The translations under genes were made by a program, and so were the position numbers. 64,000 nt of DNA from Cetobacterium sp. NK01 (GTDB lineage: Bacteria; Fusobacteriota; Fusobacteriia; Fusobacteriales; Fusobacteriaceae), in assembly GCF_024506395.1 (NCBI RefSeq), contig NZ_JANIBO010000001.1, forward strand, positions 620,001 to 684,000. The letters run 5' to 3'. This document shows positions 55,307 to 63,544 of this stretch, piece after piece (positions within the stretch are counted from its first letter, which is position 1; each line of letters begins with the position of its first letter). Under the pieces are notes generated by a model that searched no databases, was not told the origin of the DNA, and was given only the letters and a program-made list of their open reading frames with translations.

Positions 55307-55329
55307 TCTATCTTGAACTATCCTCTTTT
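55295..55329. terminator. Convergent terminator that also encodes both C-termini
   Basis: A 13-bp perfect stem (55295-55307 with 55317-55329) and 9-base loop. Each arm includes the last codons AAA AGA GGA TAG of a different gene: the helicase on plus and holA on minus. Confidence 0.9.
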
Positions 55330-56307
55330 AAATTCTATTATAAATTTTTCTATTCCAATACTCTCTTCTATTCCACCATTTTTTATTAAAAATTCAACTT
55401 CTAAAAGGTCTTCAATTTTTTCTAATAAAAATAATTCATTAAATAATGAAGCATACTTTAACTTTAAAAAAATAGGATATTCTCTTATAAATCCTCTGTT
55501 ATTTTTAAAATATCTCTTTATTTTTTCATAGACATTTGCTTTAAAATCATTATAAGACATATTTTCTCCTAGTTCACCTATTTTCTTTAGACTTATTAGT
55601 TTTAGTATTAAATTTAACTCTTCTGAAACTAAATATAAAAATAGCATATATTCTTTAGTTTTTTTTAAATATTCTAATAATACACCTTTATTATCAGAAT
55701 TTAAAAATTCTTCAACAAGTTTTTTCAAATTGTATTCATCGCTTATTGATAAAATTGGTAACACTTGCTCTAATATGAAATTTTTTCCTCCAAGAAAATT
55801 CTTTATTTTTTCAACTTCATTTTTTACTTTAAAAAAATCATCTCCCAGTACCTCAGCTAATTTTTCCGCTTCATATTCAGATACTTCTAATTCTTTCTCT
55901 ATAAAAAATTGAACACCCTTTTTTTCCATAGATTTTCTTGCCACAATAATTTTTCCTAATTTTTCTGCATTTGTCAAAACTTTTTTACCAACTTCATTAA
56001 ATGCTTTGCCAAAATCATTTAATTCCTCTTCATAAGTAATTATGATTTCTTTTTTTCCTAAATCATAATCCCCAATTATTTTTAATAATTGATCCAATTT
56101 TTTATATTTTTCAGCTCTTTTTAAAACAAGCAACTCTTTCGATGCAAACATTGAATTTATTGAAATACTCTCTAAAAAATTTTCTTCCTCTCCTTGAGAA
56201 GCATCATAAATTTTTGTTGGAATATTAGGATTTGACTTTTTTATTTTCTCTAATAATTCTTCATATTTCAATGGAAGTGGTATATCACCATAAATAAAAT
56301 AAAACAT
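55318..56307 (-). CDS. holA: DNA polymerase III delta subunit
   Basis: A 329-aa clamp-loader subunit. The N-terminal AAA-like region (MFYFIYGDIPLPLKYEELL, then SMFASKELLVLKRAEKY) and the C-terminal all-helical region (ELNLILKLISLKKIGEL and KLKYASLFNELFLLE) fit HolA, with length close to the usual 330-345. It lacks ATPase motifs, as expected for delta. Sequence conservation in HolA is low, so this rests on pattern and length. It is convergent with the helicase gene. Confidence 0.8.
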   Translation of the reverse strand: MFYFIYGDIPLPLKYEELLEKIKKSNPNIPTKIYDASQGEEENFLESISINSMFASKELLVLKRAEKYKKLDQLLKIIGDYDLGKKEIIITYEEELNDFGKAFNEVGKKVLTNAEKLGKIIVARKSMEKKGVQFFIEKELEVSEYEAEKLAEVLGDDFFKVKNEVEKIKNFLGGKNFILEQVLPILSISDEYNLKKLVEEFLNSDNKGVLLEYLKKTKEYMLFLYLVSEELNLILKLISLKKIGELGENMSYNDFKANVYEKIKRYFKNNRGFIREYPIFLKLKYASLFNELFLLEKIEDLLEVEFLIKNGGIEESIGIEKFIIEFKRG

Positions 56308-56351
56308 CTCTTTCTCCCTCTTCTTTTTTAGAATATTATAACATAAAAAAG

Positions 56352-56374
56352 AAAAGAGAGCATAGCTCTCTTTT
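56352..56374 (-). terminator. Terminator of the P-type ATPase gene
   Basis: A 10-bp stem (56352-56361 with 56365-56374) that overlaps the stop codon region, with TTTTCTTTTTT following on the minus strand. Confidence 0.88.
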
Positions 56375-58505
56375 AATTGATAGATTTTTTAGTTAAAATT
56401 TTCGAAGCATTTAAAACAGCTAATACAGATACACCTACATCTGCAAAAATAGCTAGCCATAGATTAGCAATTCCTAAAACTCCTAATATCATAACAACAA
56501 TCTTAACACCTAAAGCAAATCCAACATTTTCTAAAACCACTTGGTTATTTCTTTTACCTAAATTTAAAGCTTCTATTATTTTATATGGATCATCATTCAT
56601 TAATACTATATCTGAACTTTCTATTGCAATATCGCTCCCTATCTTTCCCATAGATATTCCTATATCAGCCATTGCCAGAACTGGAGCATCGTTTATTCCA
56701 TCTCCTACAAATATAGTTCCTTTTTTACTTCTACTTTTTATTTCTTCTAATTTATTTACTTTATCTTGTGGGAGAAGATTAGTACAAATTTTATCCTCAT
56801 CAATTCCCAATATTTCTCCTATATGTTTTCCAGTTTTTTTATTATCTCCTGTTAACATATAGACATTAATTCCCTGTCCCTTCAATTCATCAACAGTCTT
56901 TCTAGACGTTTCCTTTATTTCATCTTCCACAAAAATTCTTCCTATAAGTATAGAATCTACTGCTACATAAACCACCGTTCCAAAAGCTTCTAATATATTA
57001 ATCTCAATTTTATGACCTTCTAAAAATTTTTTACTCCCTACTAAAATCTCTTTACCATTATATAATGCATTTATACCATAACCTGCTTTTTCATTATGTC
57101 CTTGAATATCCCATTCAAAAACTTTTATATCACCATAATTTAATATTGCCTTTCCTATTGGGTGATTAGAATAAAACTCTCCTGCTTTAGCATACTCTAA
57201 AACTTCATTTTCTGTCCCTTTTATAACCTCAACCTTTGTAACTTTAAAACTACCTTTTGTCAATGTTCCTGTTTTATCAAATACTACTGTGTCTATATTT
57301 TTTAATCTTTCTAAATAATTACCACCTTTTATCAATATACCATCCTTAGATCCTTTACCAATTGAACTAAAGAATGTTAATGGTACAGATAAAACTAAAG
57401 CACAAGGACAAGAGATTACCAAAAATATTAAAGCTCTACTGAACCATAATTTAAAATTTCCATCATATAACAACGGTGTTCCAAATCCTATAATAATAGC
57501 TAATAAAACAACTATTGGAGTATAGTATCTTGCAAACTTTGTTATAAACTTTTCTGCTTGAGCTTTTTTACTTCCCGCACTTTCTACCATTTCTATTATT
57601 CTATTAACTGTAGATTGAGAGTACATCTTAGTAACTTTAAATTCTATTGTTCCATCTATATTTATAGATCCACTTAAAATTTCAGTTCCAATCTCAGCCA
57701 TAATAGGAATCGATTCTCCTGTTAATGCTGATTTATCTAGTGTTGTTGTACCTGAAATTATTACACCATCTAACGGAACCCTTTCTCCAGGTTTCACAAC
57801 TAATATATCCCCTATATTTACTTCAGAGGGATCTACTATTTCTATAGAACCATTTTTATTTTTTAAATTAGCAAAATCTGGCTTTATACTCATTAGCTTT
57901 TCAATAGATTTTTTAGAATTATTTACTGCCATATCTTGGAAAAACTCTCCAATCTTATAAAAAATCATAACTCCAGCAGCTTCTCCAAAATCTCCTAATC
58001 CTAAGGCTCCAACTGTAGCAATACTCATTAAAAAGTTTTCATCTAAAAATTTGCCTCTTTTTATATTTTTTAAAGCATTCAATAAAATATCATAACCAGA
58101 TAAACCATAAGCTATAATTAAAATTATATCTTTTTGTAAACTTTTCGACAATGTTAATCCTACTACAAAAAGTGTTATTCCTACTGTTAAAATTATTAAA
58201 TCAATTTTTGATATTAATTCTTCACCATGAGTATGATTATCTTCATTTTTATTTAAATGATTGCTAACTGTAGAATCATCATCAACTTTTTTAAAATATG
58301 TTCCTGGTTCAACTTTATCTGCAATTTTATTTAGCTTTTCAATAAGATCTTTTTCCTCTATATCTTTTTCTAAAGTAAACTTTAATTTTTTAGAATAAAA
58401 ATCTACATTAACATCTTTTAAATTTTCCACTCTATCTAATTCATATTGAATTTTTGAAGCACATCCGCCACAATGTAGATTTACAATTTCATACTCTTTT
58501 TTCAT
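56373..58505 (-). CDS. Heavy-metal P1B-type ATPase, probably Zn/Cd/Pb exporter
   Basis: A 710-aa metal-exporting ATPase. It has an N-terminal HMA domain with CGGC (C12, C15) and a His-containing linker (about 85-97, NHTHGEE). A membrane CPC motif lies in VISCPCALVLSVPLTFFSS, the phosphorylation site is FDKTGTLTKG, and GDGINDAPVLAMADIG closes the P domain. The last TM pair reads LWLAIFADVGVSVLAVLNAS, a Zn/Cd-type signature with a membrane Asp, so Zn/Cd/Pb is preferred over copper. The ATG has GAGGAG upstream. A TATA-CCCCC-TATA site lies just after its promoter. Confidence 0.93.
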   Translation of the reverse strand: MKKEYEIVNLHCGGCASKIQYELDRVENLKDVNVDFYSKKLKFTLEKDIEEKDLIEKLNKIADKVEPGTYFKKVDDDSTVSNHLNKNEDNHTHGEELISKIDLIILTVGITLFVVGLTLSKSLQKDIILIIAYGLSGYDILLNALKNIKRGKFLDENFLMSIATVGALGLGDFGEAAGVMIFYKIGEFFQDMAVNNSKKSIEKLMSIKPDFANLKNKNGSIEIVDPSEVNIGDILVVKPGERVPLDGVIISGTTTLDKSALTGESIPIMAEIGTEILSGSINIDGTIEFKVTKMYSQSTVNRIIEMVESAGSKKAQAEKFITKFARYYTPIVVLLAIIIGFGTPLLYDGNFKLWFSRALIFLVISCPCALVLSVPLTFFSSIGKGSKDGILIKGGNYLERLKNIDTVVFDKTGTLTKGSFKVTKVEVIKGTENEVLEYAKAGEFYSNHPIGKAILNYGDIKVFEWDIQGHNEKAGYGINALYNGKEILVGSKKFLEGHKIEINILEAFGTVVYVAVDSILIGRIFVEDEIKETSRKTVDELKGQGINVYMLTGDNKKTGKHIGEILGIDEDKICTNLLPQDKVNKLEEIKSRSKKGTIFVGDGINDAPVLAMADIGISMGKIGSDIAIESSDIVLMNDDPYKIIEALNLGKRNNQVVLENVGFALGVKIVVMILGVLGIANLWLAIFADVGVSVLAVLNASKILTKKSIN

Positions 58506-58524
58506 ACTCTCATCTCCTCAAAGA

Positions 58525-58545
58525 GGTATACCTATACCCCCTATA
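58525..58545. promoter_or_regulatory. Candidate metalloregulator operator for the P-type ATPase
   Basis: The palindrome GGTATACC (58525-58532) is joined to TATACCCCCTATA (58533-58545). A C-tract flanked by inverted TATA repeats resembles operators of the CsoR/RcnR/FrmR repressor family. It lies about 5-25 bp downstream of the predicted transcription start. Confidence 0.5.
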
Positions 58546-58556
58546 TCTATAATCTT

Positions 58557-58585
58557 AAAATACCATAATTTACCATTTTTGTCAA
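58557..58585 (-). promoter_or_regulatory. Promoter of the P-type ATPase gene
   Basis: Minus-strand TTGACA (58585-58580), a 17-bp spacer and TATTTT (58562-58557). Confidence 0.72.
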
Positions 58586-58592
58586 AAATTTT

Positions 58593-58621
58593 TTGAATAT
58601 TTTTCTCTTACAGAGTATAAT
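58593..58621 (+). promoter_or_regulatory. Promoter of the methyltransferase gene
   Basis: TTGAAT (58593-58598), a 17-bp spacer and TATAAT (58616-58621). It is divergent from and only 7 bp away from the ATPase promoter. Confidence 0.78.
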
Positions 58622-58649
58622 ATAGATTATTGAAAATAAGGAGTTTAAT

Positions 58650-59852
58650 ATGAAATACCTAAAAAATGATATTTTAAATATTTTTAAAGATAGTATTAAT
58701 GATAATAATTTTATAAAAGGAATTTTTTCAAATCCTACAAAAGAAAGTTCTTATAAAAAAATAAATTTAAAACCTGTTCAAATAAAAGAAGATTTTTTTA
58801 TACAGTTCGAAAGTTTTGTAAATAATAAGGCTTTTCATAAAAATGAACCTTTAGCTGATAGCTTTAACATTTTAGATGAAATTATTGATACATTTAAACA
58901 AATTTTAATAGTTACATCTAATCAAGAGATTCAAGTTTTACAAAATAAAAAAGGTTTTTCTATAAAAAGAAAAAATACTGAAAGTAAAACATTAGAACTT
59001 TCACACAATAAACAAAAAAATTATATTTTACAAGATAACACACCTATCCCATTTTTAATTAGACTTGGAGTTATGTCTGAAGCTGGAAAAGTTAGTAAAG
59101 AAAAATTTAATAAATTTAGACAAATAAATAGATATTTAGAATTTATTGAAGATACACTAAAAGAATTACAAGAAAAAAAACTTATTGGTAATTCAATGAA
59201 AATAATTGATTTTGGATGTGGTAAATCATACTTAACTTTTGCTTTGTATCATTATTTAAAAAATATTAAAAATTTAAATATTGATATTATCGGCTTAGAT
59301 TTAAAAGAGGATGTTATCAACCATTGTAATATCATTGCTAAAGATTTAAATTTTAATAATTTACAGTTCTTAAAAGGAGATATTAAAGATTTTGATATTT
59401 TTAAAGATGTTGACTTAATATTCTCACTACATGCTTGTAATAATGCTACTGACTACTCTATTCTTAAAGGATTAGAATTAGGTGCTAAAGCTATTTTAGC
59501 TGTACCTTGCTGTCAGTCAGAAATAAATCAAAAAATAGATAAATCCCCAACAACAGAATTAAAAGGAGTTCTATCGCCTTTTGGGAATCATGGTATTTTA
59601 CAAGAACGATTTAGTTCTTTAGCTACAGATGCACTAAGAGCTCTTTCTTTAGAACTTTGTGGTTATAATACAAAAGTTATGGAATTCATAGATATGGAAC
59701 ATACTCCTAAAAATATTCTAATCAAGGCTATTTTAGGTTCTCCTTCAGAAGAGAAACTAGAAGAAAAAAGAAAAGAATATGATAGATACTTACAATTTTT
59801 AGGTGTTAATCCGCTTTTAGATAGTTTACTTAAAAATTATTTTAAAAAATAA
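58650..59852 (+). CDS. SAM-dependent methyltransferase (Methyltransf_32-like)
   Basis: A 400-aa protein. The first roughly 165 residues form a Lys-rich N-terminal domain of unknown fold. A Rossmann methyltransferase domain (about 180-345) follows, with the SAM motif KIIDFGCGKSYLTFALYH, then IDIIGLDLKED, FSLHACNNATDYSI and AILAVPCCQSEIN. The CC pair and HACNNATD segment are seen in a family related to predicted rRNA or tRNA methyltransferases of the GSTCD C-terminal type. The substrate is unknown. It is followed 20 bp later by a small gene. Confidence 0.85.
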   Translation: MKYLKNDILNIFKDSINDNNFIKGIFSNPTKESSYKKINLKPVQIKEDFFIQFESFVNNKAFHKNEPLADSFNILDEIIDTFKQILIVTSNQEIQVLQNKKGFSIKRKNTESKTLELSHNKQKNYILQDNTPIPFLIRLGVMSEAGKVSKEKFNKFRQINRYLEFIEDTLKELQEKKLIGNSMKIIDFGCGKSYLTFALYHYLKNIKNLNIDIIGLDLKEDVINHCNIIAKDLNFNNLQFLKGDIKDFDIFKDVDLIFSLHACNNATDYSILKGLELGAKAILAVPCCQSEINQKIDKSPTTELKGVLSPFGNHGILQERFSSLATDALRALSLELCGYNTKVMEFIDMEHTPKNILIKAILGSPSEEKLEEKRKEYDRYLQFLGVNPLLDSLLKNYFKK

Positions 59853-59872
59853 TATATCAGGAGATGATTTTT

Positions 59873-60196
59873 ATGAACAAATTACTGCAAGACAAAATTT
59901 TTAGAGAACTTCTAAAGTTTCATTCTCAAGGAGATATCTTTGAAGAAAAAGAGATTATAACTCTTGGATGTATGGCTAATGGAAGCACAAAAGAACTACA
60001 AAAAAAAATCTTAACAACAATTGACTTACAGAATCTTTTACAAGACTATTCTTTAAATGAAATAAATGAAAACGCCTCTATCTTAGCAGATAAAGATCTT
60101 ATAAAAATTAATCGAGTAACTACTACTACAAATAAAAATTATTTAGAACTTCTAGAACCTTTAGTTTCATTAGAAGATTTTTTAGATGAAATTTAA
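59873..60196 (+). CDS. Small protein of unknown function, 107 aa
   Basis: I do not recognise this acidic, soluble, probably helical protein. It has no signal peptide, TM helix or Cys cluster. The frame extends to an ATG at 59864, but that ATG touches the AGGAG site; ATG 59873 (MNKLLQDKIF) has proper spacing. It is co-transcribed with the methyltransferase and ends at the shared hairpin at 60203. Confidence 0.65.
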   Translation: MNKLLQDKIFRELLKFHSQGDIFEEKEIITLGCMANGSTKELQKKILTTIDLQNLLQDYSLNEINENASILADKDLIKINRVTTTTNKNYLELLEPLVSLEDFLDEI

Positions 60197-60202
60197 ACTA
60201 AT

Positions 60203-60231
60203 AAAGCAGATGGTCATAGACCATCTGCTTT
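60203..60231. terminator. Bidirectional terminator between the 107-aa gene and the 10TM exporter gene
   Basis: A perfect 13-bp stem (60203-60215 with 60219-60231) around ATA, between two convergent stops. Confidence 0.9.
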
Positions 60232-61401
60232 TTAAGTTTCTAATAAATATAAAAAACCTCCAATTAATAAAGCTGGAATTACATTATATAAAGTAACTAG
60301 TAAAGCTGACTTTTTACTTAACGCTAACAATGGAAATAATGCATCTCCATCATTACAGATTGCATTAGCTACCAACGCTGAAAATGGAATTCCACCTGAT
60401 ATATAGATAGCAGCTAATAATATTTGAGGTCCACAACCTGGTATTAAACCAATAATGACTGCCCCAATTACTACTAAAAAACCCTTATTTTCTAAAAATA
60501 GTTTTAAGCCTTCAACTCCACCTATATATCTCAATAATATCTCATACCCTAAAAATGCCACAAAAACCCAACTTACTAAAAATGCAACCTCTTCTGCTGT
60601 GTGTATTAAAGTTTCTTTTATCGATCCTAATTTACTTTCAGTTTTATCAAAGTTACTACCTTGTATTCCTTTTCTGCTTAATAAAGTGTATAAAATACAT
60701 AAAACTGTTCCTATACTTCCACTTATATTCATATATTCAATTACAAAATGACTTTCATTCATATGAGCATCCAATAAATGTTCTAAAGCAAAAGGAAAAG
60801 AGATTATCACCAAAAACCAAAAAACTTCATACCATATATTATGAGTTATTAAATATACATATTTAATATCTGTTCTTCTGTGTAAAATTTTATCAACTAT
60901 ATCCCCTTTTTTATGCGCTATATGTTTATGATGTTTATGTCCACTTTCTTCATTTACATATTCCTTCCCTTTTTCCATTTGCTTATTTTTATTTATAACT
61001 ATGTTTTCACCAATCTTAAAATAATCTATAAATAAACCACAAATTACTCCAGTTATCCCACTTATTATTAATACTTTAAAGTATGCAGTTATATCTCCCA
61101 CAATTAAAATAAAGGCAGCATCTCCCATTGTTGTTATAAAAGCTGCAACTAAACTTCCAAAAGTTACTTTTCCTAAAATATACATTGGAACTACAACTAT
61201 TGCCCCTCCACAACCTGGAACTAGCCCTAATAACGCTGAAAAATAAACTTGATTTTTCCTATCTTTTTCTAATAGTTTTATTATTATTCCATTAAATTTG
61301 TAATCTATTAAACCAATTAATAATAAAGATATTGATACAAAAACACCAACTTTATAAAAAGTTTCTACAGTAACATTATAAAAAAGATAAATCCACTCCA
61401 T
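60232..61401 (-). CDS. Putative 10TM heavy-metal exporter (ArsP_2 / putative manganese transporter family)
   Basis: A 389-aa membrane protein with about ten hydrophobic helices in two repeated halves. Each half carries a Pro-Gly-Cys-Gly motif: GLVPGCGGAIVVVPMYILG and GLIPGCGPQILLAAIYISGG, each followed by an Asp-containing helix (TTMGDAAF and NDGDALF). A His-rich cytoplasmic loop (HKHHKHIAHKKGD, about 152-166) suggests metal binding. The family has been annotated as arsenic or manganese efflux without firm proof. The ATG has GAGGTGA upstream. Single gene between hairpins. Confidence 0.85.
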   Translation of the reverse strand: MEWIYLFYNVTVETFYKVGVFVSISLLLIGLIDYKFNGIIIKLLEKDRKNQVYFSALLGLVPGCGGAIVVVPMYILGKVTFGSLVAAFITTMGDAAFILIVGDITAYFKVLIISGITGVICGLFIDYFKIGENIVINKNKQMEKGKEYVNEESGHKHHKHIAHKKGDIVDKILHRRTDIKYVYLITHNIWYEVFWFLVIISFPFALEHLLDAHMNESHFVIEYMNISGSIGTVLCILYTLLSRKGIQGSNFDKTESKLGSIKETLIHTAEEVAFLVSWVFVAFLGYEILLRYIGGVEGLKLFLENKGFLVVIGAVIIGLIPGCGPQILLAAIYISGGIPFSALVANAICNDGDALFPLLALSKKSALLVTLYNVIPALLIGGFLYLLET

Positions 61402-61477
61402 TCTTTCACCTCGTATTACAAATTCTTATTATCTAATCTTGTTATACTTATTTTTTCTCTTATTCTTTTTTATAAAA

Positions 61478-61503
61478 AAAACCAGTGCTCTCACACTGGT
61501 TTT
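61478..61503 (-). terminator. Terminator of argS
   Basis: A 10-bp stem AAAACCAGTG/CACTGGTTTT (61478-61487 with 61494-61503) with a T-run on the minus strand, 5 bp after the argS stop. Confidence 0.93.
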
Positions 61504-61507
61504 AATT

Positions 61508-63220
61508 CTACATTCTCTCTAATGTGTTTATTCCTAAAAGGTTTAATCCCTCTTTCAATACTGCTGCCGTTCTTTCAGCTAATAACAATCTTGAATATAA
61601 AGTTTCATCTTCTTGATTTAATATTGGACATGCATTGTAGAAGCTATTGAATTTTTTTGATAACTCAAATAAATAATCAGCTATTAAATTTGGTCTACAA
61701 CTATCAGCTGCTTTCAATATAACTCCTGGGAATTGTGTTAAATGATGAGCTAAAGTTCTTTCTGTTTTATCTACAAACTTTATTGTAACATCCTCTTTAA
61801 CATCTTTATTCTGCTCTTTTGCTCTTCTTAATATAGATTTAATTCTTGCATAAGAGTATTGTAAATATGGAGCCGTATTTCCTTCAAAGCTTAAAATTTT
61901 ATCCCATTCAAAAATAACTGCTGTTTGTCTATTTTGTGATAAATCAGCATACTTTATAGCTCCTGTTCCTACAACTTCTGCTATATTATCTTTTTCCTCT
62001 TCTGATAATTCTGGATTTTTCTCATTTACAATTTCATAAGCTCTTCTCTTACCTTCATCTAAAAGTTCCTCTAATCTAATTACATTTCCTTTTCTAGTAG
62101 AGAACACTCCATCAGCAAATCTCATTATTCCAAACCAAACATGTTGCTTTTCAACATTCCATCCTAACATATCTGTAATTCTAAAAAATTGTCTAAAGTG
62201 ATCTTGCTGTCTCTCATCTGTTACATATATTAATTTATTTACATTATAATTAGCTAATCTAAATTTAACAGTTGCTATATCTGAAGTTGCATATAAAAAT
62301 GCTCCATCTTTCTTTTGAACAATACAAGGATGTAGTTTCTCTTCCTCTGGGAAAAATACAACTTTTGCTCCTTGATCTTCAACTGCTATTTTCTTATTTT
62401 CTAACTCTTCAACTACTCCTGGCATTAAATCATGATAAAAAGATTCACCATAATATGTATCAAAGTTTATTCCCATTCTATTATATAACTTTGCATATTC
62501 ATCTAGAGAAACTTTTATAAATTCTTGCCATAATCTATAATTTTCCTTATCACCATCTTGAAGTTTTTTTAACTCTTCTCTAGCTTGATCTTCAAGTTCT
62601 GGATTTTCCTCACTTTGTCTTGTAAACTCAACATAAACTCTTTCTAATTCTTCAATAGCATTTTCTTTATAAGCCTCTTGATTAAGCCAGTTTCTGTATC
62701 CTATTATTAGTTTTCCAAATTGAGTTCCCCAATCTCCAATGTGGTTATCTGCCACAACATTATAACCTAAATACTTATACATTCTTTTAATCGAATCTCC
62801 GATTATAGTTGATCTTAAATGACCAATATGCATTCTTTTTGCTATATTCGGTGAAGAGTAATCTATTATTACATCTCCTTCTATATTAAGGCCTTTAAAT
62901 TCATAATCTTCTTTTGAAATCTTTTTAACTAAATCTCCTAAATATGAATCTTTTAAAAATATATTTAAAAATCCTGGTCCTGCAATCTCTATTTTATCAA
63001 TTACACTATTTTCAACTATGTTATTTACAACATTCTCGGCAATAGCTCTTGGATTACCACCAATTATTTTAGAATTCATCATAGCAAAATTTGATTGAAA
63101 ATCTCCAAATTTTTCATTTGTTGCTACAGTTATCTCTATTGGTTTTAAATCTTTATCTGGATAAAGATTATTTACTGTTTCTAATAAAATTATTTCTATT
63201 TGTTTTTCAATAGTTAACAT
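61508..63220 (-). CDS. argS: Arginine-tRNA ligase
   Basis: A 570-aa class I synthetase. The HIGH-like motif is in MHIGHLRSTIIGDS and the KMSKS position reads FSTRKGNVIRLEELL, the usual degenerate form in ArgRS. The N-terminal Add-1 domain and the C-terminal DALR anticodon-binding domain (from about 450) are present. The ATG has AAAGGAG upstream. No promoter is visible in the 25 bp between it and the terminator of the upstream RNA, so expression probably depends on read-through. Confidence 0.97.
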   Translation of the reverse strand: MLTIEKQIEIILLETVNNLYPDKDLKPIEITVATNEKFGDFQSNFAMMNSKIIGGNPRAIAENVVNNIVENSVIDKIEIAGPGFLNIFLKDSYLGDLVKKISKEDYEFKGLNIEGDVIIDYSSPNIAKRMHIGHLRSTIIGDSIKRMYKYLGYNVVADNHIGDWGTQFGKLIIGYRNWLNQEAYKENAIEELERVYVEFTRQSEENPELEDQAREELKKLQDGDKENYRLWQEFIKVSLDEYAKLYNRMGINFDTYYGESFYHDLMPGVVEELENKKIAVEDQGAKVVFFPEEEKLHPCIVQKKDGAFLYATSDIATVKFRLANYNVNKLIYVTDERQQDHFRQFFRITDMLGWNVEKQHVWFGIMRFADGVFSTRKGNVIRLEELLDEGKRRAYEIVNEKNPELSEEEKDNIAEVVGTGAIKYADLSQNRQTAVIFEWDKILSFEGNTAPYLQYSYARIKSILRRAKEQNKDVKEDVTIKFVDKTERTLAHHLTQFPGVILKAADSCRPNLIADYLFELSKKFNSFYNACPILNQEDETLYSRLLLAERTAAVLKEGLNLLGINTLERM

Positions 63221-63244
63221 TTATTCTCCTTTCATCGTGAAATA

Positions 63245-63474
63245 AAAAAAAAGGACTCGAAAGTCCTAAAAAGAATAACTCCAGTCTACCGCCTTCCTTA
63301 CGGTTTTGGTCGCCATTTCTTATAAGTGGTAACCAGATATTATCTATACACAGGGTCCGTGAAACAAGGGTTTCCGTGACTTTTCTGAACTATAAATAAC
63401 AGCGCCAATCCCAATAGCGACCTTAGGCCCAAAACCTCCAGATAATAGCGAGTAGACCAGAAATATTTATTCTT
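63245..63474 (-). ncRNA. Structured non-coding RNA of about 230 nt, candidate 6S RNA
   Basis: Transcribed on the minus strand from a consensus promoter (63481-63509) to a clear terminator (stem 63252-63257 with 63262-63267, loop TTCG, then nine T). The ends pair: AAGAATAA with TTATTCTT, and CTGGTCTAC with GTAGACTGG, then CGC/GCG, GGTTTT/AAAACC and GGTCGC/GCGACC, then TTATTTATA with TATAGATAA, and a terminal GAAAC/GTTTC hairpin. This is one long rod with internal loops and an asymmetric central bubble, the layout of 6S RNA. I see no T-box, SRP, RNase P or tmRNA core motif. The RNA call is strong; the 6S identity is tentative. Confidence 0.78.
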
Positions 63475-63480
63475 AAGACA

Positions 63481-63509
63481 ATTATATCACTTCTATATTA
63501 TTTTTTCAA
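63481..63509 (-). promoter_or_regulatory. Promoter of the structured RNA (and probably argS)
   Basis: Minus-strand TTGAAA (63509-63504), a 17-bp spacer and TATAAT (63486-63481). The start site is expected near 63474. Confidence 0.87.
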
Positions 63510-63544
63510 TTAAAAAATCCTTATGAATAGTATATTTTTTATAA

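Noticed and set aside
56373-58505. Copper exporter CopA
   Set aside because: The CPC segment context and the last TM pair with LWLAIFADVGVS fit the Zn/Cd/Pb group better than the copper group.
63245-63474. T-box leader for argS
   Set aside because: The conserved T-box bases (GGUGGNACCGCG-like) and a specifier loop with an Arg codon are not visible, and the ends pair with each other as in a closed rod.
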